From: Zonotrichia leucophrys gambelii
Taxonomy: Eukaryota > Chordata > Aves > Passeriformes > Passerellidae
Length of the DNA stretch: 64,000 nt
Direction of reading: 5' to 3'
Assembly (NCBI RefSeq): GCF_028769735.1
Contig: NC_088170.1
Span: 43,258,585-43,322,584, forward strand
Shown here: positions 24,301 through 36,919 of the stretch, in pieces
Position numbering within the stretch: position 1 is the first letter of the stretch
How the letters are laid out: each line of letters opens with the position of its first letter
Notes under the pieces: generated by a model
The model's database searches: none
What the model was told of the DNA's origin: nothing
The model's input: the letters and a program-made list of their open reading frames with translations, nothing else
Made by a program: the position numbers and the translations under genes

Positions 24301-25861
24301 CTTCCCTCATTTTACCAGACTGGTTTTCTAGCTTTGCTTCTCTCACAATGCCAGGGAGTGCTCAGTGTTTGCCATCAGGCTCTGCCACTTCACTGAAGCT
24401 GAAGAGATGCTCTCCTTCCAAGGAAAGTATCAGCAGTGCCCAGCATCCCCGGCTCTCCCCACACCAAGAGGAGTCTGGTGAGTGGGACTTGCAGCTACAG
24501 GGTAAAGAGTCTTCAGGTTCCCTGCCAGCAACCTGCTTAGTTTAGACATGTGAACACACCTATGGAAGCAAATGCTGAAGGCTAAGATTTTTAAAATAAG
24601 CTTGAAGGAATTAAACACCCAACTCCTACAGACTTTCTCAGTCTAACTGCTTTTCTGGGGCCAGAGTGCTAATCAATTTGCAATCTTGAGCTCATAATGA
24701 GGGGCTTGTATCACAACTTTTCCAGTGTGCTGCTTGCCTTCTCATTTGACTTTGGCCAAAAGCATGCAATAGCATCTCTGGTTTTGAAATACAAAGATTT
24801 CACAAATGTTATTTTATATATTTTTGGATAAGGTTTTTGTCTGATGGGCAGCACAACCTGCAAAAATATATCTTCTATCATGTAAAATTCCAAAAAGTGT
24901 GATAATATCTGTCTAACACAACATCTGTCTAGTATTAAAGCAGAAGAATTGGAACCATTTGTTTGATGAGCCATGTAACAAAGATGAAAATTCATTCTTG
25001 GGATATCAATGGGGATTTTTTTTTTTCTTTGTAATGAAATGTGAGATGATTTCAACCAAAAATTATGTCTGCCAGAAGATATGAACCTCCAGGCAGCTTA
25101 TAAAATATTTATAAAAATAAAGAACAGACTCATTAGAAGACTTTGGGGGTAAAATGCAAATAGTACAAGATTTATATGCTGTTTAGCCATATACAGGTGC
25201 TCCTGATAAAAAGAACCAACAGAAAACTTGAGGGCATTTCTGCAGACTTCATACTGCCTGCCACACAATAGGTTGTTTGTCCTTGTATTTTAGTCACAAA
25301 TATTTTGAGCCCACAAATAATGTGAGAGTTTGCTATAGCAAAAGCTAGGAAGTGCAAAGTGTTCCCTCAGAGGTACTAGACATAGATTTCTAGACACCCT
25401 CCTCTATACATGATCAAGCAACCACTAAACATGCCAATGCAGGAAAACCAACCTCCATGAAATCATACCAGCTTGGATGTGATTCAGTGAAGTAGATGAT
25501 TTGGGAATAAAAAACTACTGACAAAAAGAAGTACAACAAACACAGGATAAGATGCCAGTACCACAGGCTGCTGTCAGACTTGACAGGGATTTTACAGAGG
25601 TCAGGACAAGTTGGCTGTGGGCAGCAGTACACACAAGGGAGATGGAGCATCCTGCACTGCATCTAGGCTGCTTAGGCTGCTGGGGAGAGCAATTAGGCAG
25701 AGGGGAGCAGACGAAATTTGTCAGCAACATGGAAGTATTGACAGGTGGAAGTGACAGTATTTTCTCCTCCAGAAAACACTTAAAACCCACCCCAACCACC
25801 TATTTGGCTTTAGATGCAAAGCATAAAGGAAATTAATGGTGGTGTTACTTTGCCAAAATCA
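21368..25861. other. Unique noncoding DNA, no gene seen
   Basis: The longest frames are 107 codons (+, 21922-22245) and 114 codons (-, 24711-25055), neither recognisable. The first ends with a Cys-x2-Cys and later Cys/His spacing that could suggest a zinc site, but there is no further support. No repeat family or RNA gene was recognised. Confidence 0.45.
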
Positions 25862-25893
25862 TTACATTGAGCCAAATCTCTGGCTCAATGTAA
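25862..25893. repeat. Perfect 13-bp hairpin
   Basis: TTACATTGAGCCA at 25862-25874 pairs exactly with TGGCTCAATGTAA at 25881-25893 across a 6-base loop. As with the other perfect short hairpins here, an intrastrand template switch is the likely origin. Confidence 0.93.
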
Positions 25894-27575
25894 AATTTCA
25901 AAACCAAGTTCTCCTTTGTCAACTTACTGAGCTTTTTCTCTGGTTTCTGGATAGTGTCAAATATAATATTATCTTTCTTGCTTTTCTCTGGCTTAAAGCA
26001 TAACTCTGTGTTCAACTAACTTGGTACCACGTATAAATAGTTTCCATTGGAGGTTCTGTTGATGTCTCATTAGTTATTTTGTCTATTCTATTAACAAAAT
26101 AAACATAGTTTAAATTGTAAAAATTATTTTTTATTAGTTGTTCAAGAAAAATATAAAGAATTCTTTGTTTCAGACAGTAATGGATCCAGGGTTATTTGTT
26201 TCTCAGTTGTTCAGGACATGTTTAAATGCCTTTTTTATGTCTTCCATTATAACTGGGAAAATAAAACATGTCTGTTAGAAACTAAATAATGCTTATTTAT
26301 GACCCACCTCTAGGGGTTTTTTTCACTCCCATTGTTCTCATTTTATTTAGTACAATTAAAATACAAAGGACAATGGCTATCCATAGCTTTTGGCACATTA
26401 CCAGTTATTTAAAATACAAGTCCAACACAGCAGAGCTCACTAAAAAAAAATAAAATTAACTTAGCCAGCTAGTAATTCAAAGCAGTAAAATGTATCCTGT
26501 CCCATTCATTCCCTCAATTCTTCCCAAAAAGCCTTAGGAAACAGACTGTCTTTGTAGTTTGCTTTAAAGGTCAAAAGACTACACTTGAAACTTTTTGCTT
26601 CTTTTAAAACGAGGGAACTTATGCTTGCATCCCTCTGGTGACACCAGGACCAGTTATGTCAGCAAAAAACAAGCAAGAAACAGTAAGGCAGCACTTAACA
26701 ATACCTTAACATCCAGCCAAGAAAATCCAGCTGCCAAAAACCAAGGGACACAGATCTTAAAAGCTTACAGAAAAATATTGTTACACAAGTTCAGTCACTT
26801 GATTGCTGGCTCAGCGCAACTGGGCACAAAAATTATGGAGTCTGAGTAAGGCTCATTCAGTGGTAATAAATTCATACAGTGATTAGGGGTGTAATATTTT
26901 TTTCAGTTTGGCCACTGAAGCAAATGAATTTCAGGCCCCCGGAAATCTTCTTTCTCCTCGTCTCCCATCTCTCCGCGTTCTCCCCACATACAGGGGACCA
27001 GACCTGCTGTCCCAGAGGGGGCCTGGCTCCCAAACCAGAGTGGAACACTCATGCTGGTCCCAGTGTCACAGTTTCATTTTGTACAGCCTAAACAGCCACC
27101 AGCACAAGGCCTGCACTACATTGGCTTCCCCCTTCTGGTGTGCACCCAGCAGCCACAGGCTCTGGGGCCATCCTCTCTTGACCAGCCCGCAGCAGGAACA
27201 GAAATTTGCCCCCTCCTTGGTGCTCCCAGGGACTTTCTAGTGTACACATCCTGAAAATGCTTTCTCTGGGGATGTATTTTTGGACAAGATTCTACTCCTG
27301 TCCATCTGAAGCCACCTGTGCACTGTGGGTGGTATGCACTCTAGAAATCTCTGTCCTAGCACATGGCGATGAGGCCATTACAGGGTTGGGGAATCTATAG
27401 GAATTGATATGTTGAAATCTCCTCAAGCAGAGGAGAGAGCTGAAGCTGAATTTGCACAGATTAGATGAATGTTCAGATCATTCGGTGACTGTGGAGGCCA
27501 TCACCATCCACAAACAAACACCTAGACCTGAAGAAATAAATTTGTACATATCTATCACTTCCTTTCAGGAAGGGG
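25894..27575. other. AT-rich unique DNA, no gene seen
   Basis: Very AT-rich up to about 26450, then a GC-richer piece at 26930-27250 with overlapping chance frames of up to 110 codons on the + strand. A pyrimidine stretch ending in CAG near 27568 (TTCCTTTCAG) resembles a splice acceptor just before the tandem dimer, but no partner donor can be confirmed. Confidence 0.45.
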
Positions 27576-28335
27576 AAAGGAAATCCTGTCCAAAAGAAAA
27601 GAAAAGAAAGGCTTACAAACACTCCGGAAAGGAGATATGTTCAAATGAAATGCAATTGAAAAAATCCAAAAAAACCCATAAAATTGGGAGATTTAGTGAC
27701 TACAAGAAAATGGTCTGTGTGGAAATGAGCTGCAGTGCAACGGACCAAAACATGCCAAAACTAAGCTCACAGATGTTGCAAAAGCAGGGGGAAAAGTCAA
27801 GGAGGAAGACACAACTTGCAGGGGAAGATATGAGGGACATAGCATGGATACTTTAAAAAAAAAAAAGAAAAAATCTTCACCAAAGAGAAAGCCCTCAAAA
27901 GGCAGGCTATATGCCATCAAGTGCAGGGACATTGACCTAAGCTTGCCAGAATTCAGCCCCATTAAAATCCTGCAAACAGAAAAGAAGGACTTACAAACAC
28001 TCTGGAAAAGAGATACCATCAAATGAAATGCAATTCAAGGAAAAAAAAAAATGGGAAATTTAGAGACTATGAGAAAATGGACAGGTGCAGTGCAAAGGAA
28101 CAAAACAGGCCAAAACTAAGCTCACAGCTGTTGCAAAAGCAGGGGAAAAGTCAAGGTGGAAGAGGAGGAAGACACAATTTGGAGGGGAACATATCAGGGA
28201 CATGGCAGGGATACTTAAAAAAAATTAAAAGACAAAATCTTCACCTAAGTGAAAGCCATCAAAAGGCATGGCATGCCATCAAGTGCAGGGACATGGACCA
28301 AAGCTTGCCCAGTTTATCCCCATTGAAATCACAAG
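27576..28335 (+). repeat. Diverged ~370-bp tandem duplication, Lys-rich frames
   Basis: Two head-to-tail copies are visible, about 27576-27961 and 27962-28335. Shared landmarks include CTTACAAACACT (27612 and 27990, step 378) and GCCATCAAGTGCAGGGACAT (27913 and 28275, step 362). A block with CCAAAACTAAGCTCACAG also occurs in both. By eye the copies are roughly four-fifths identical, with indels. The + strand is purine-rich and reads as lysine-rich protein. Frames at 27452-27856, 27844-28026 and 28023-28385 cover the dimer, and both copies keep a PKLSSQ(M/L)LQKQG segment. A 12-base indel keeps frame but a later 1-base difference breaks it. It may be a decayed duplicated exon or plain noncoding duplication. 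I do not recognise the protein. Confidence 0.85.
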
Positions 28336-31313
28336 ATTTTGTTTCCCTTCCCAAAAGGAAATTTCAATTCAATATCTATCTCTGAGGACAGTAAAAAACC
28401 CACTGAAAGCCCCAGCTTAAACAGCTCTACAGATGTGGTTTTGATTCAAGCATATTTTCAGGCCAACAAAAATCGTGTGTTTAATGAATAATCTATTTGT
28501 TGGAAATAAATGCCTAGAGCCAACTCTTTTCCTGCTGCTGAAATAAACAATTCCCATTTTTCCCTGGGGGAGGATCACACCCACATGCTCTCAGGCTTCC
28601 TTCCTGAATTGCCTCCTCAGACAGCATCCATCTCTGATGAGAGGAGCCACACCTGAGAGTGGTATCTGCAAATATGCCAAGAAACACCCACTTCCACATC
28701 CACAGAGTGCCCCTTGTTGCACTCTGATCCCTAACCAGTGACTGTCATGGTCTGTGCCAGCTACAGTTTGCAGCCCTCACTGCCTGTAAAGCTTCTGGAA
28801 CAAACTCATGGAGCTAAAGGTAATCACAATCCCTGGAAACATCTTGCAGGAGTAACATGAAACAGCTTTCATGACCACTTGTGCATTTTTGTTTTTTAAG
28901 ATTAGGAAGTGCATTTTTAGAGGCCCAGCTACACTCTCTTTGTGTTGTGCCTCTCTGAAGCCTGCTTAAGATTTCCCTCCTAGGTGTCCTAATTTTTCAG
29001 CTTCTTAACTCACAAAATATGCAGCTACTCCATCTCAAATAGGGATTCAGAGAATAAATGTGTATACCCTTTCCTATCCCCCAAAGATATTCCAGGACCA
29101 GTGGGTTTTTTGTATCTAAAGCTGTGAGATCTTTAGGGAAAACAAATAGAAATTGCAGAAACAGAATGAGTCCTGTTGACAAAATTTTTTAAGAATCTCC
29201 TTTTTTGTGCTACTGACATGTCAGATTAGAAAAATTTATTCTCCTTTGATAGCAGCTGAGAAGCATTGAGGCAACCAGGAACAAGAGTCTCCTCTTGGGG
29301 CTGTGGATGTAAATCACAGCAAACCTTGATGGATTTGCACCCATAACATCAGACTCTCGTCCTCTCACAGCAAGTCAGTGCTAACATATCATGCAGGACA
29401 GGGGTAAGGGATTTCTGTTCCAAATCACTCAGCATATGAATTTTCAGGGGGAGAAAGAGTTTAGTTCTCTGAAGTTAGTTTACATTTGTTGCTCTCTTAA
29501 TTAAAGCAGGGTCTTATTTTCCCAGACTGAAGTGGATTAGAAATACAATGGCTTCAGTGAAAGCTGAGAATAACTTCTCTGTGATGCATTAGTAGGATGA
29601 GAGAGGACTGAAAGGTTTAGTAGGAGTGATTCTCAGAATTAATTTACACATGTAAAACATCAAACCCAGAAAATAAAAAATCTATTGCCCGATAGAAAAT
29701 TATGTTCCCAAACATATTTTCATCACAATGACAATTAGCCAAATAGTGTATGACTTCCCACCCTTGGATGTAGAAAAGAAACAAAAATTCTCTAAGTTCT
29801 CCATGAGGACATTTTTTGGTGTTATTATTTTTTATTGCAGCAGAAAGAATAGTTTTGAAATGGCACTCTTTTCCCTCAGAAAACAGCACTGAGGGTCATC
29901 CTTGCTCTTGTAGCATCTGTAGCAGTACTAAAGCAACACATGGCCAGACTTAAGACAGCTTAGTGTAAAAGAAAAGTCAATTAAATGTTTAATTTGGCAC
30001 TTGTAACTAAAATAAATTCCATGGCTATGCTTCAGTGGAATATATACAGGAATTGGCTCAGAACAGCTTCTGTTGAACGGCCACCTTTGCCAGGTTTAGT
30101 GACTCAATATTACTTATTTCCTGGCTAAGATTAACTTCTGATTTTATGGGTATTTTTTGTTTCTCTTCTGTAATCAGCACAGATAAACAATTTCAATAAC
30201 TCAATCCTTTAGACCCTCCTAGGAAGAATGACCACTTAAGAAAACTGACATTTTGGTGCAGTCGGGACTTGGTCCATGCTGATATAATACTGGTGCAAAA
30301 AATAGAAGTTAAAATAATGGCTATTTGTATTCAGGAAAATAGGCTGGAAATTAGGACATACAAACTTTATATATTTATTTTCTATACTTCAACTCCATAA
30401 ATACAAGGGTTTGGGCAAGACTAGTGAAATGTAAAGATTAATCCCAATCAATTCTCGCTTATGCAAATTTAAATGTGTTACTACACCAGTGTTTTCTGAT
30501 GGCCAGGAAACAGATTCTGCAGGACAGCTTCCTTTTGGCGACTAGCAGGAAATAATAGAATATTTTTATTGCTGCTGTGTTAAAATCAGAGACACTCTTA
30601 AGAAGGGAGCCAGACAAGAATGATCTTTTTCCCTTCTTTCCAATGTCTTTATTTCTAACTTTACCATGATGTGACTGAAAACTCATTTCAATAACTTGTG
30701 AAAAAGATTACTAGGACTGCAATTACAAGCAGTTTCATACTGAACACAGATTATTTTTTTTTGAAAATCAAAATTAGATCAGCTGCCTGGGGAAATTTTC
30801 CACTATGTTATTTGTAACAGATTCAAGTTCTTCCTGTTAGTGCCTTCCCTTGTAAAGAGCCTTATTATCCTTAGCCTGGAATGTGCACAGAAAGAAAGGC
30901 ACTCATTACAGAAGATATCTGGTTGGTTCTCATTTTAAAAAGTGAATAGTTAAGTACTTTTAAAGTCTCAGTCTCTCAGGTTTGCAGCAGAGGTTGCGCT
31001 GCTTTCTTACAGTGAGACACTATTGAACCCCATTTACTTTATGACCAGCAGTATGAAACAGACATCAGTCTTTTTTTCCATAGTGGCATGATGAGATGTA
31101 GTAAAGCATATAATGTGGAGGAAAGTAACACTCATTATTGTTAGAGAACAGATTTGAGTTTGCTTGTACAGAACATAAACTCATTTTCAACATGTGGCCT
31201 CAGCTCTTCTCCTCAGCCTTGCTGTGCTCTCCTTGTGCAGGAGATTACATAAGCATGCAATGCTTACATGAGGTGTTCCAGCCTTCCTGACAAAGAGATA
31301 AAGCCTTCTTTCA
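28336..31313. other. Unique noncoding DNA, no gene seen
   Basis: Chance frames only (81 codons at most). No transposon end, RNA gene or strong low-complexity tract was recognised between the tandem dimer and the next CR1 fragment. Confidence 0.5.
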
Positions 31314-31418
31314 AATAGAATCAGAATAGTTTGGGTCGAAAGGGATCCTAAAACTCACATATCAGCCCCTCTCTTCCCCCTCCAAACCAGGCATTTTGCT
31401 CATATAGCCCTGAGCTCC
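31314..31418 (-). mobile_element. CR1 LINE 3'-end fragment
   Basis: On the + strand this begins ATAGAATCAGAATAGTTTGG, the reverse complement of the CR1 3' terminus. It continues with the family's 'gaaagggatcctaaaactca' block and a decayed 'ccaaaccaggcattttgctca' block. The element is therefore on the minus strand, 5'-truncated to about 100 bp and without coding sequence. Its inner edge is approximate. Confidence 0.85.
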
Positions 31419-33542
31419 TCCTGAGCTGGGCTTAGGAAGAAATCAGATTCTGCCATGCAGTCCTAGTACTGGCACACAAAGACTCAGATTGTTTTGTATA
31501 ACTCAAGCCTTTTTCTTCTCCTGCTTACTTGGTTCATCCAAATTTTAATCTCTTAATCCTCAAACTCCTGACAGACCAGATCCAGATATATATTTACCTG
31601 TTCCATTCCTTCCTGATCTCCTTGGGCCGTTCCCACAACAACCTCCCAGGCAGCTTCCTCATCTCAGCTTGGAAGGAACTCGCATCATGTCCTCTCCAAG
31701 CCCTGTTCTGTCTTCAGCTGAGGAAGGAGCTTGTCTTAGAAAATCCTTATTGCATTGCCTACCAGGGCTTGCACTCTTTGAGCTGCCTTTCAGGAAAAAA
31801 CAGCCAGTGCTTGCTCAGTGGTTGTTATTGTCCTCTTCCAGGACACATAGCCACAAGCTGCCTTCACTACTCTGAGAATCATCTCAGTGAGGAAATTTAA
31901 ATGTATATTATTCAAAAGCTGGGTTTGGAGCAGATTTTAATTCAGTTCAATACACATTGCAGTTTTAGGAAACCTTGCAGAAACCTTGCAGTGAAGTTCA
32001 TGTCTTCTAGTTAAGGAATTTGAAAGTTAGATGGATGGTTTGGATTAGGACAAAGCTCCCAGCCCTGTGCTTCTCTGACAGTCACTGAGAGAAGCAGGCA
32101 ACTCTTGATGGTGAGTCACTGCATGTGAAGAGAGGAGCCTAAAACTGGTCTCAAAATCTCCTCTTCTCCATACACAATCTAAGGCACCAAAGGTGACTGG
32201 TAAGGATCTTGCAGAATAGTTTGGGAACACCCTTAGTTCATTGAGACGAGTCCTCTGTGGTTTTCCTGTGTCATCACAGAAAGCAGATGTGGCGTGGTCA
32301 AGTTAAGAGTAGATGTGAGTGCAGCCATACCAGGTAGGCTGAATGCTCCCAGCCTGGCTGTAGTGCCAGGGGACAGGATGGCATCCCTAGCCAAGTGTGG
32401 CTAGCCAAGGAAGGCTGAGTGGTGAGCCTGTGTCAGGCCTTGGCAGAGCCCAACTCTGCACAGACACTTGGGGACATGAGCTGTGGCCCCTTCCTTTAGG
32501 CTCTACGCCTCGGTGGAAATCAGATATTTCAATACAAAATTTTGTCCTAGTTGAGGATCTGTCCAGAAATGTACTTCTAGGCATGAATGTAAAGAGAAGC
32601 AGCACCACCTCTTATCAATCTATTGGTATCACATGTTAATAGCTGCAGCGTTCATTAGGCTCCCTCAAATTGCCGTCAGCAGCAAATCTGTGCACATTGC
32701 ATTTTTCACCTGCCTTAGTGAGGGACAGCACTGGTAGTTTTCCACTTGCAGAGAGGAAAGCAGACCCTAGAGAAAAAGAAAATAATAGAATACAATCACA
32801 CTTGAAATTTTCACAGGCTTGTCCATTCTTACCATAGACTAAAATGAGGATATGTTAAAAAATTGTAATTTCTAAATTGCCACTCCATCCAGAATACCCA
32901 TATACAAAATCCTAGCATTTGTAATGGTCTGATTTCTGAATTTTCCTATTTTGCCTCATAAATGTCTGTGCTATAAAAAAATGGTGGTATGTGCTTAACA
33001 GTAGACATAGTTTCAGTCTTTGGATCTGTATTAATCCTTTGAGTTTCTCTCTCACGGTTTATTATGTCATCCAGATTTCACTCTGAACCATCTACTCTTT
33101 TCCATATGTTCTTAGCAGGAAATGTGCATGAATTTAGAAACACAGCAAGACATATGATATTCAATAATAAGAACATTTTGAAGACACACAAAAGAAAAAA
33201 TCCAAATGAAAGTTGTCTCTGGCTTCCACCCTCATTCAGTCAAATAAGATATCCAATATTCCTTAATTTGAAGCTTTTAGTTACAGTGAAATATGTTGTG
33301 CTTTTCCTTTATTTAGCTGAGACTTTACTGTGGATATAGACTTAGAGACTGTTGTTTTATGTTTACCCATATTTAAGTTTTGTAATAATATCTAATATCT
33401 AGAATCATAGGAGGTTTTTCTTAAGTCTTATGCAGACAAAAGTAAACAGTGCTTTAAAAGACTAGACTTTGTATTTTGAAATTCATTGAATATCAGGCTA
33501 TATGAAATACAACAGCTTGGTTTATGAATTATATTGCAGATG

Positions 33543-33543
<1 letters not shown>
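31419..33543. other. Unique noncoding DNA, no gene seen
   Basis: It contains a 123-codon + frame at 31529-31900 without recognisable features, an 11-base tandem duplication (AAACCTTGCAG) at 31970-31991, and AT-rich DNA up to the TA repeat. The word AGAATCATAG near 33404 resembles a CR1 end but nothing supporting it follows. Confidence 0.45.

Positions 33544-33579
<36 letters not shown>
33544..33579. repeat. (TA)18 microsatellite
   Basis: Eighteen uninterrupted TA units, flanked by unique sequence. It is self-complementary and easily unwound, and likely variable in length. Confidence 0.98.
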
Positions 33580-33584
<5 letters not shown>

Positions 33585-36500
33585 ACATGATGTAACTGCC
33601 TGAAAAACTAAATGTTATACACGTGCCCTATCAAAAAGAAAACTGCAAATGATGTACAGGTAATTGTCTGAACTCAGAAAAATGATTAACACATACATTT
33701 TTCCCATTAAGAGTGAACTAAATAAACTGCCACGGACTTTGAGCATTCCTCTCTTGTGACCCTGTATCTAGAAAGGTCATAGAAGAGTAAGAAAACAAAA
33801 GTTTGCTACTGCAGGAAAAGTGAGGAAAACCAAGTCTCCAGAGCACAATGGGTTCATGAAGCAGGGGTGAAGACAATGGAGAGGGGAAAGGAAAAAGCAG
33901 GACAGATCATGGAAGTTATACAAGCCAGAACTGCACACTGGGTCAACCAGGGATGATGCTCTGTAAGTCTGTTTAGTCCTGTAAAGCTTGGTTAAAAACT
34001 GTTTATTTGATCTCCATAAGAAAAATAAATGCTACAGGAAATTACTGGGTTTTCTAGGGGAAAACACTGGGATTTTTCTATTCTGTTTATTTACTTGTAT
34101 GCAATGTTTTGTTTTATACCCTTCTTCAGTGTGACCTCTGTGTAGTATTATCCTCTCCAGAAGTATCAGTCCAGGGACATAGTGCTAGCAAGGTGTTTCT
34201 GACTTTGCTTGGTGGTGGTGGGTCTCCAGGCAGGCAAAAAATGCCCACTGAATGGGGCAATCTGCTCCAGGGTGTCTGCAGAATTCAGAGTCCGAAGGGA
34301 ACAGGGAGTCTGGGGCAGGAAAAGGGAACGGATCTTCTGCATTCTCTCCTCTAATCCAAAGAAATAAGTTGGAATTGGCTTTTCCTGCATCATTTAAGGA
34401 TTTACCATGGGCATTAAGGGTGCTACAGCCCTTCAGCTAGTAGGGCCTGATGTTAGCCTGGATGTTGTCAGCAGCGTTGGGCTGCACTTCCCATTTCCAC
34501 TTCAGTCCTAGCCCTGCCTGACATGCTGCCACCAATATGAGATCCACAGGTCAGCCTCCCCACAGGATAGAAAACAGCAAAGGGTGAACACCTCTAGAGT
34601 CTGCTAACAACACTGGAGTCAAAACTTAACTATTCAGGCTGGAGAAAGTAAAATTTAAAGTTATTTACTGAAATTTACTGTAATTAATTAATAATTCACA
34701 GAATCATTTAAGGTAATTAGTAATTAAGGATAAAATTTTTCACAGAAGGGGTAAAGGTATTGTTTAAGACCATACACAGACACTATTTGTGATTAGGACC
34801 AGCAGTTCCCAGACTGTCTTCTGCAGACAGTCTTTTGTGGGGCATGAATCAGCAGCAGGCAGCAGACTGGCTGTACCCTGTCACCGTTATAATGCCGCAA
34901 TCTCATGAGCCATGTTCTGGGTGCTCTGCCAGAGATTTCAAAAAGGTTTTCTGTCACTTTTCTTTCCTGATTTGAAGTGGGTTTAAGCCTCAGAAAGATG
35001 AGTCTCTGTTAGCAGCAAATCAGAACCATATTCACTATTCCAAATTTTTTTTGCCCTTCTTATTAAATAAGTGTTATATTCCAAAGAAGATGGATTTCAA
35101 GTACATGCCTGTACAAAAACACAATGTGAGCTGAAGCTCCTGATCTGTAAAGTCCTTTGGACTGTGGTATGTAGAAAATTCAATTTTTTTCTGTGGATAT
35201 TTTTAGCATTGTAACTGTGTAGTCTATATGTACCAGATCTGTAATTTTAAGCTAGCCATAGGCAAACATGGCAAGTCAGTACATGTATAAATCACTGGCT
35301 GTGACAGGTGTGGGCCACTGTAACAAATCTTCTAAAACTTAAATAGTCATAAATACATGCCTTTCACTAAGCAGGGTCTCATTCTTATAAAAAAGGTGAC
35401 CATAGAAATCAATTGTGAGTTAATTTGGTATTTTTAAATGAAAGACATATGTGAAGCCAGCAACATCCATTGGCAAATTCACCAAAACCACAATTTTTTT
35501 AATTGTTATTAAAAGAACAAAAGGGTTGCATCTCAGGGATGCAACCTCCATTGTTAAACTTATTAGTTTGTTTGGCATTTTTTCTTTTCCTTTGCACATG
35601 GAGAATTTAAAGTTCAACTGTTGCTCCACATATGTCCTGGCAAGGCTGCTGAGAAGCAAACATCCCCAAGTTCGGCCAGTGCTCCATTCCTCCATTCCTC
35701 AGGGAGTTCTTGTTTCATGTGTTTTTCATTTTAAGTTCTGCCTCCTCGAATGCTATTTCCTCTCTTTCGGTTTTCACCAAGGTCAAAGAAATCTTAAGCA
35801 AATAAAAAATGTGAAGATCCAGTCATCGACTGGAATGGTGCCCATCCAGTGTCTAAATAATAAGTTAATAGGTTCATGGAGCAGTCCTCCCTACACTAAG
35901 TGTAGCACAGCTGAAACCTTCATCTGAGCATTTCTTCACAGCTAAATAGAGTACTTCTCAAATAGAGGGCTCTTTTGTCTTGGTTATGAACTGCAGAGAA
36001 ATCAGTTTAGCAGAAATTACAGTTCTAGTAAACAAGACTCTCCCAAGCTTATGAAGAGCATGACAGGCACAGACCTTTCCCATTGGCCCTCGCCCATCTA
36101 AGGGCCAGAGCTGCAGAGGTCCCTACATGGAGGAAAAATGATGGTAAGAAGTTGGAAAGCCCAGCTTCCGAAAATATGTCTCATCTTTTGATAATACTAC
36201 ATGATTCAGATTCTATAGAACATATCCAGCATGTTTTGGGGTATGTCTTGGCAAAATTACCTATAAAAAGAGAAAAATGTGATTTAATAACACTTGCTAA
36301 CTGCTGCCAGATGCACTGCTGAAGCTATCTGGAAGTAAAGAGTCACTGCCTAACTGGATTTGTTACAGGAGATACAGTATTCATGGGGATCATTTGCTTG
36401 TGCAGAGACAAGAACATATTTGGAGGTTGAGCTAGTCAAGCAGCTAACAGCTGCTGATATTTCTTAAAAGTCTGGGCTTACTTTTCATTAAAAGTAGGCT

Positions 36501-36919
36501 TCAAGCTCATGCTAGTCTGTGGGACACTCTACCAAGTTGAGTGTGAGCTGTGCATGAGCTGTAAAGGGAATCAGACCCAGAAGAACTCTCCTGGACTGCT
36601 GCCTCTATCTCCTCCAATCACCTTGCTGTACAGCTTCCCCAAACTAGTAAGGTTCTGTCTTAAGAGCTCATTCAGATTTACAGGTGGATGTTCCAGAAAC
36701 ATAGAACTCTTCAGGTTAGAAACCTTCCTGCTTCCATTTGAAGTAATCTGTGTCACAAAATGGCACCCACACTGGTCTATGTTGCAGGCTCCCCACATGA
36801 CACATCTGATCACATTTATGTTCTCCATGGGCGCATCACAAATTGTGTCATCTGGTAATCAAATGGTCCATTCCTAAGTCTTTTTTCATAGCTTCCTGCT
36901 TGGGGAAAAACTGTGAGTC
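33580..36919. other. Unique noncoding DNA, no gene supported
   Basis: The largest frames are 158 codons (+, 35451-35927) and 122 codons (+, 36509-36877). Neither resembles a known family, and neither shows a convincing splice or promoter context. Near 36697-36740 the + strand reads CATAGAACTCTTCAGGTTAG, like the reverse complement of a CR1 3' end. It might be the terminus of the decayed LINE that follows, or a separate tiny fragment. Confidence 0.45.

Noticed and set aside
33400..33416. AGAATCATAG word like a CR1 terminus
   Set aside because: Too short, and no neighbouring CR1 sequence on either strand.
35451..35927. 158-codon + frame
   Set aside because: No recognisable motif, AT-rich in all codon positions, and overlapped by a 91-codon antisense frame.
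36509..36877. 122-codon + frame with several cysteines
   Set aside because: It runs antisense to the region where the decayed LINE or a CR1 3' end may lie and has no recognisable fold.
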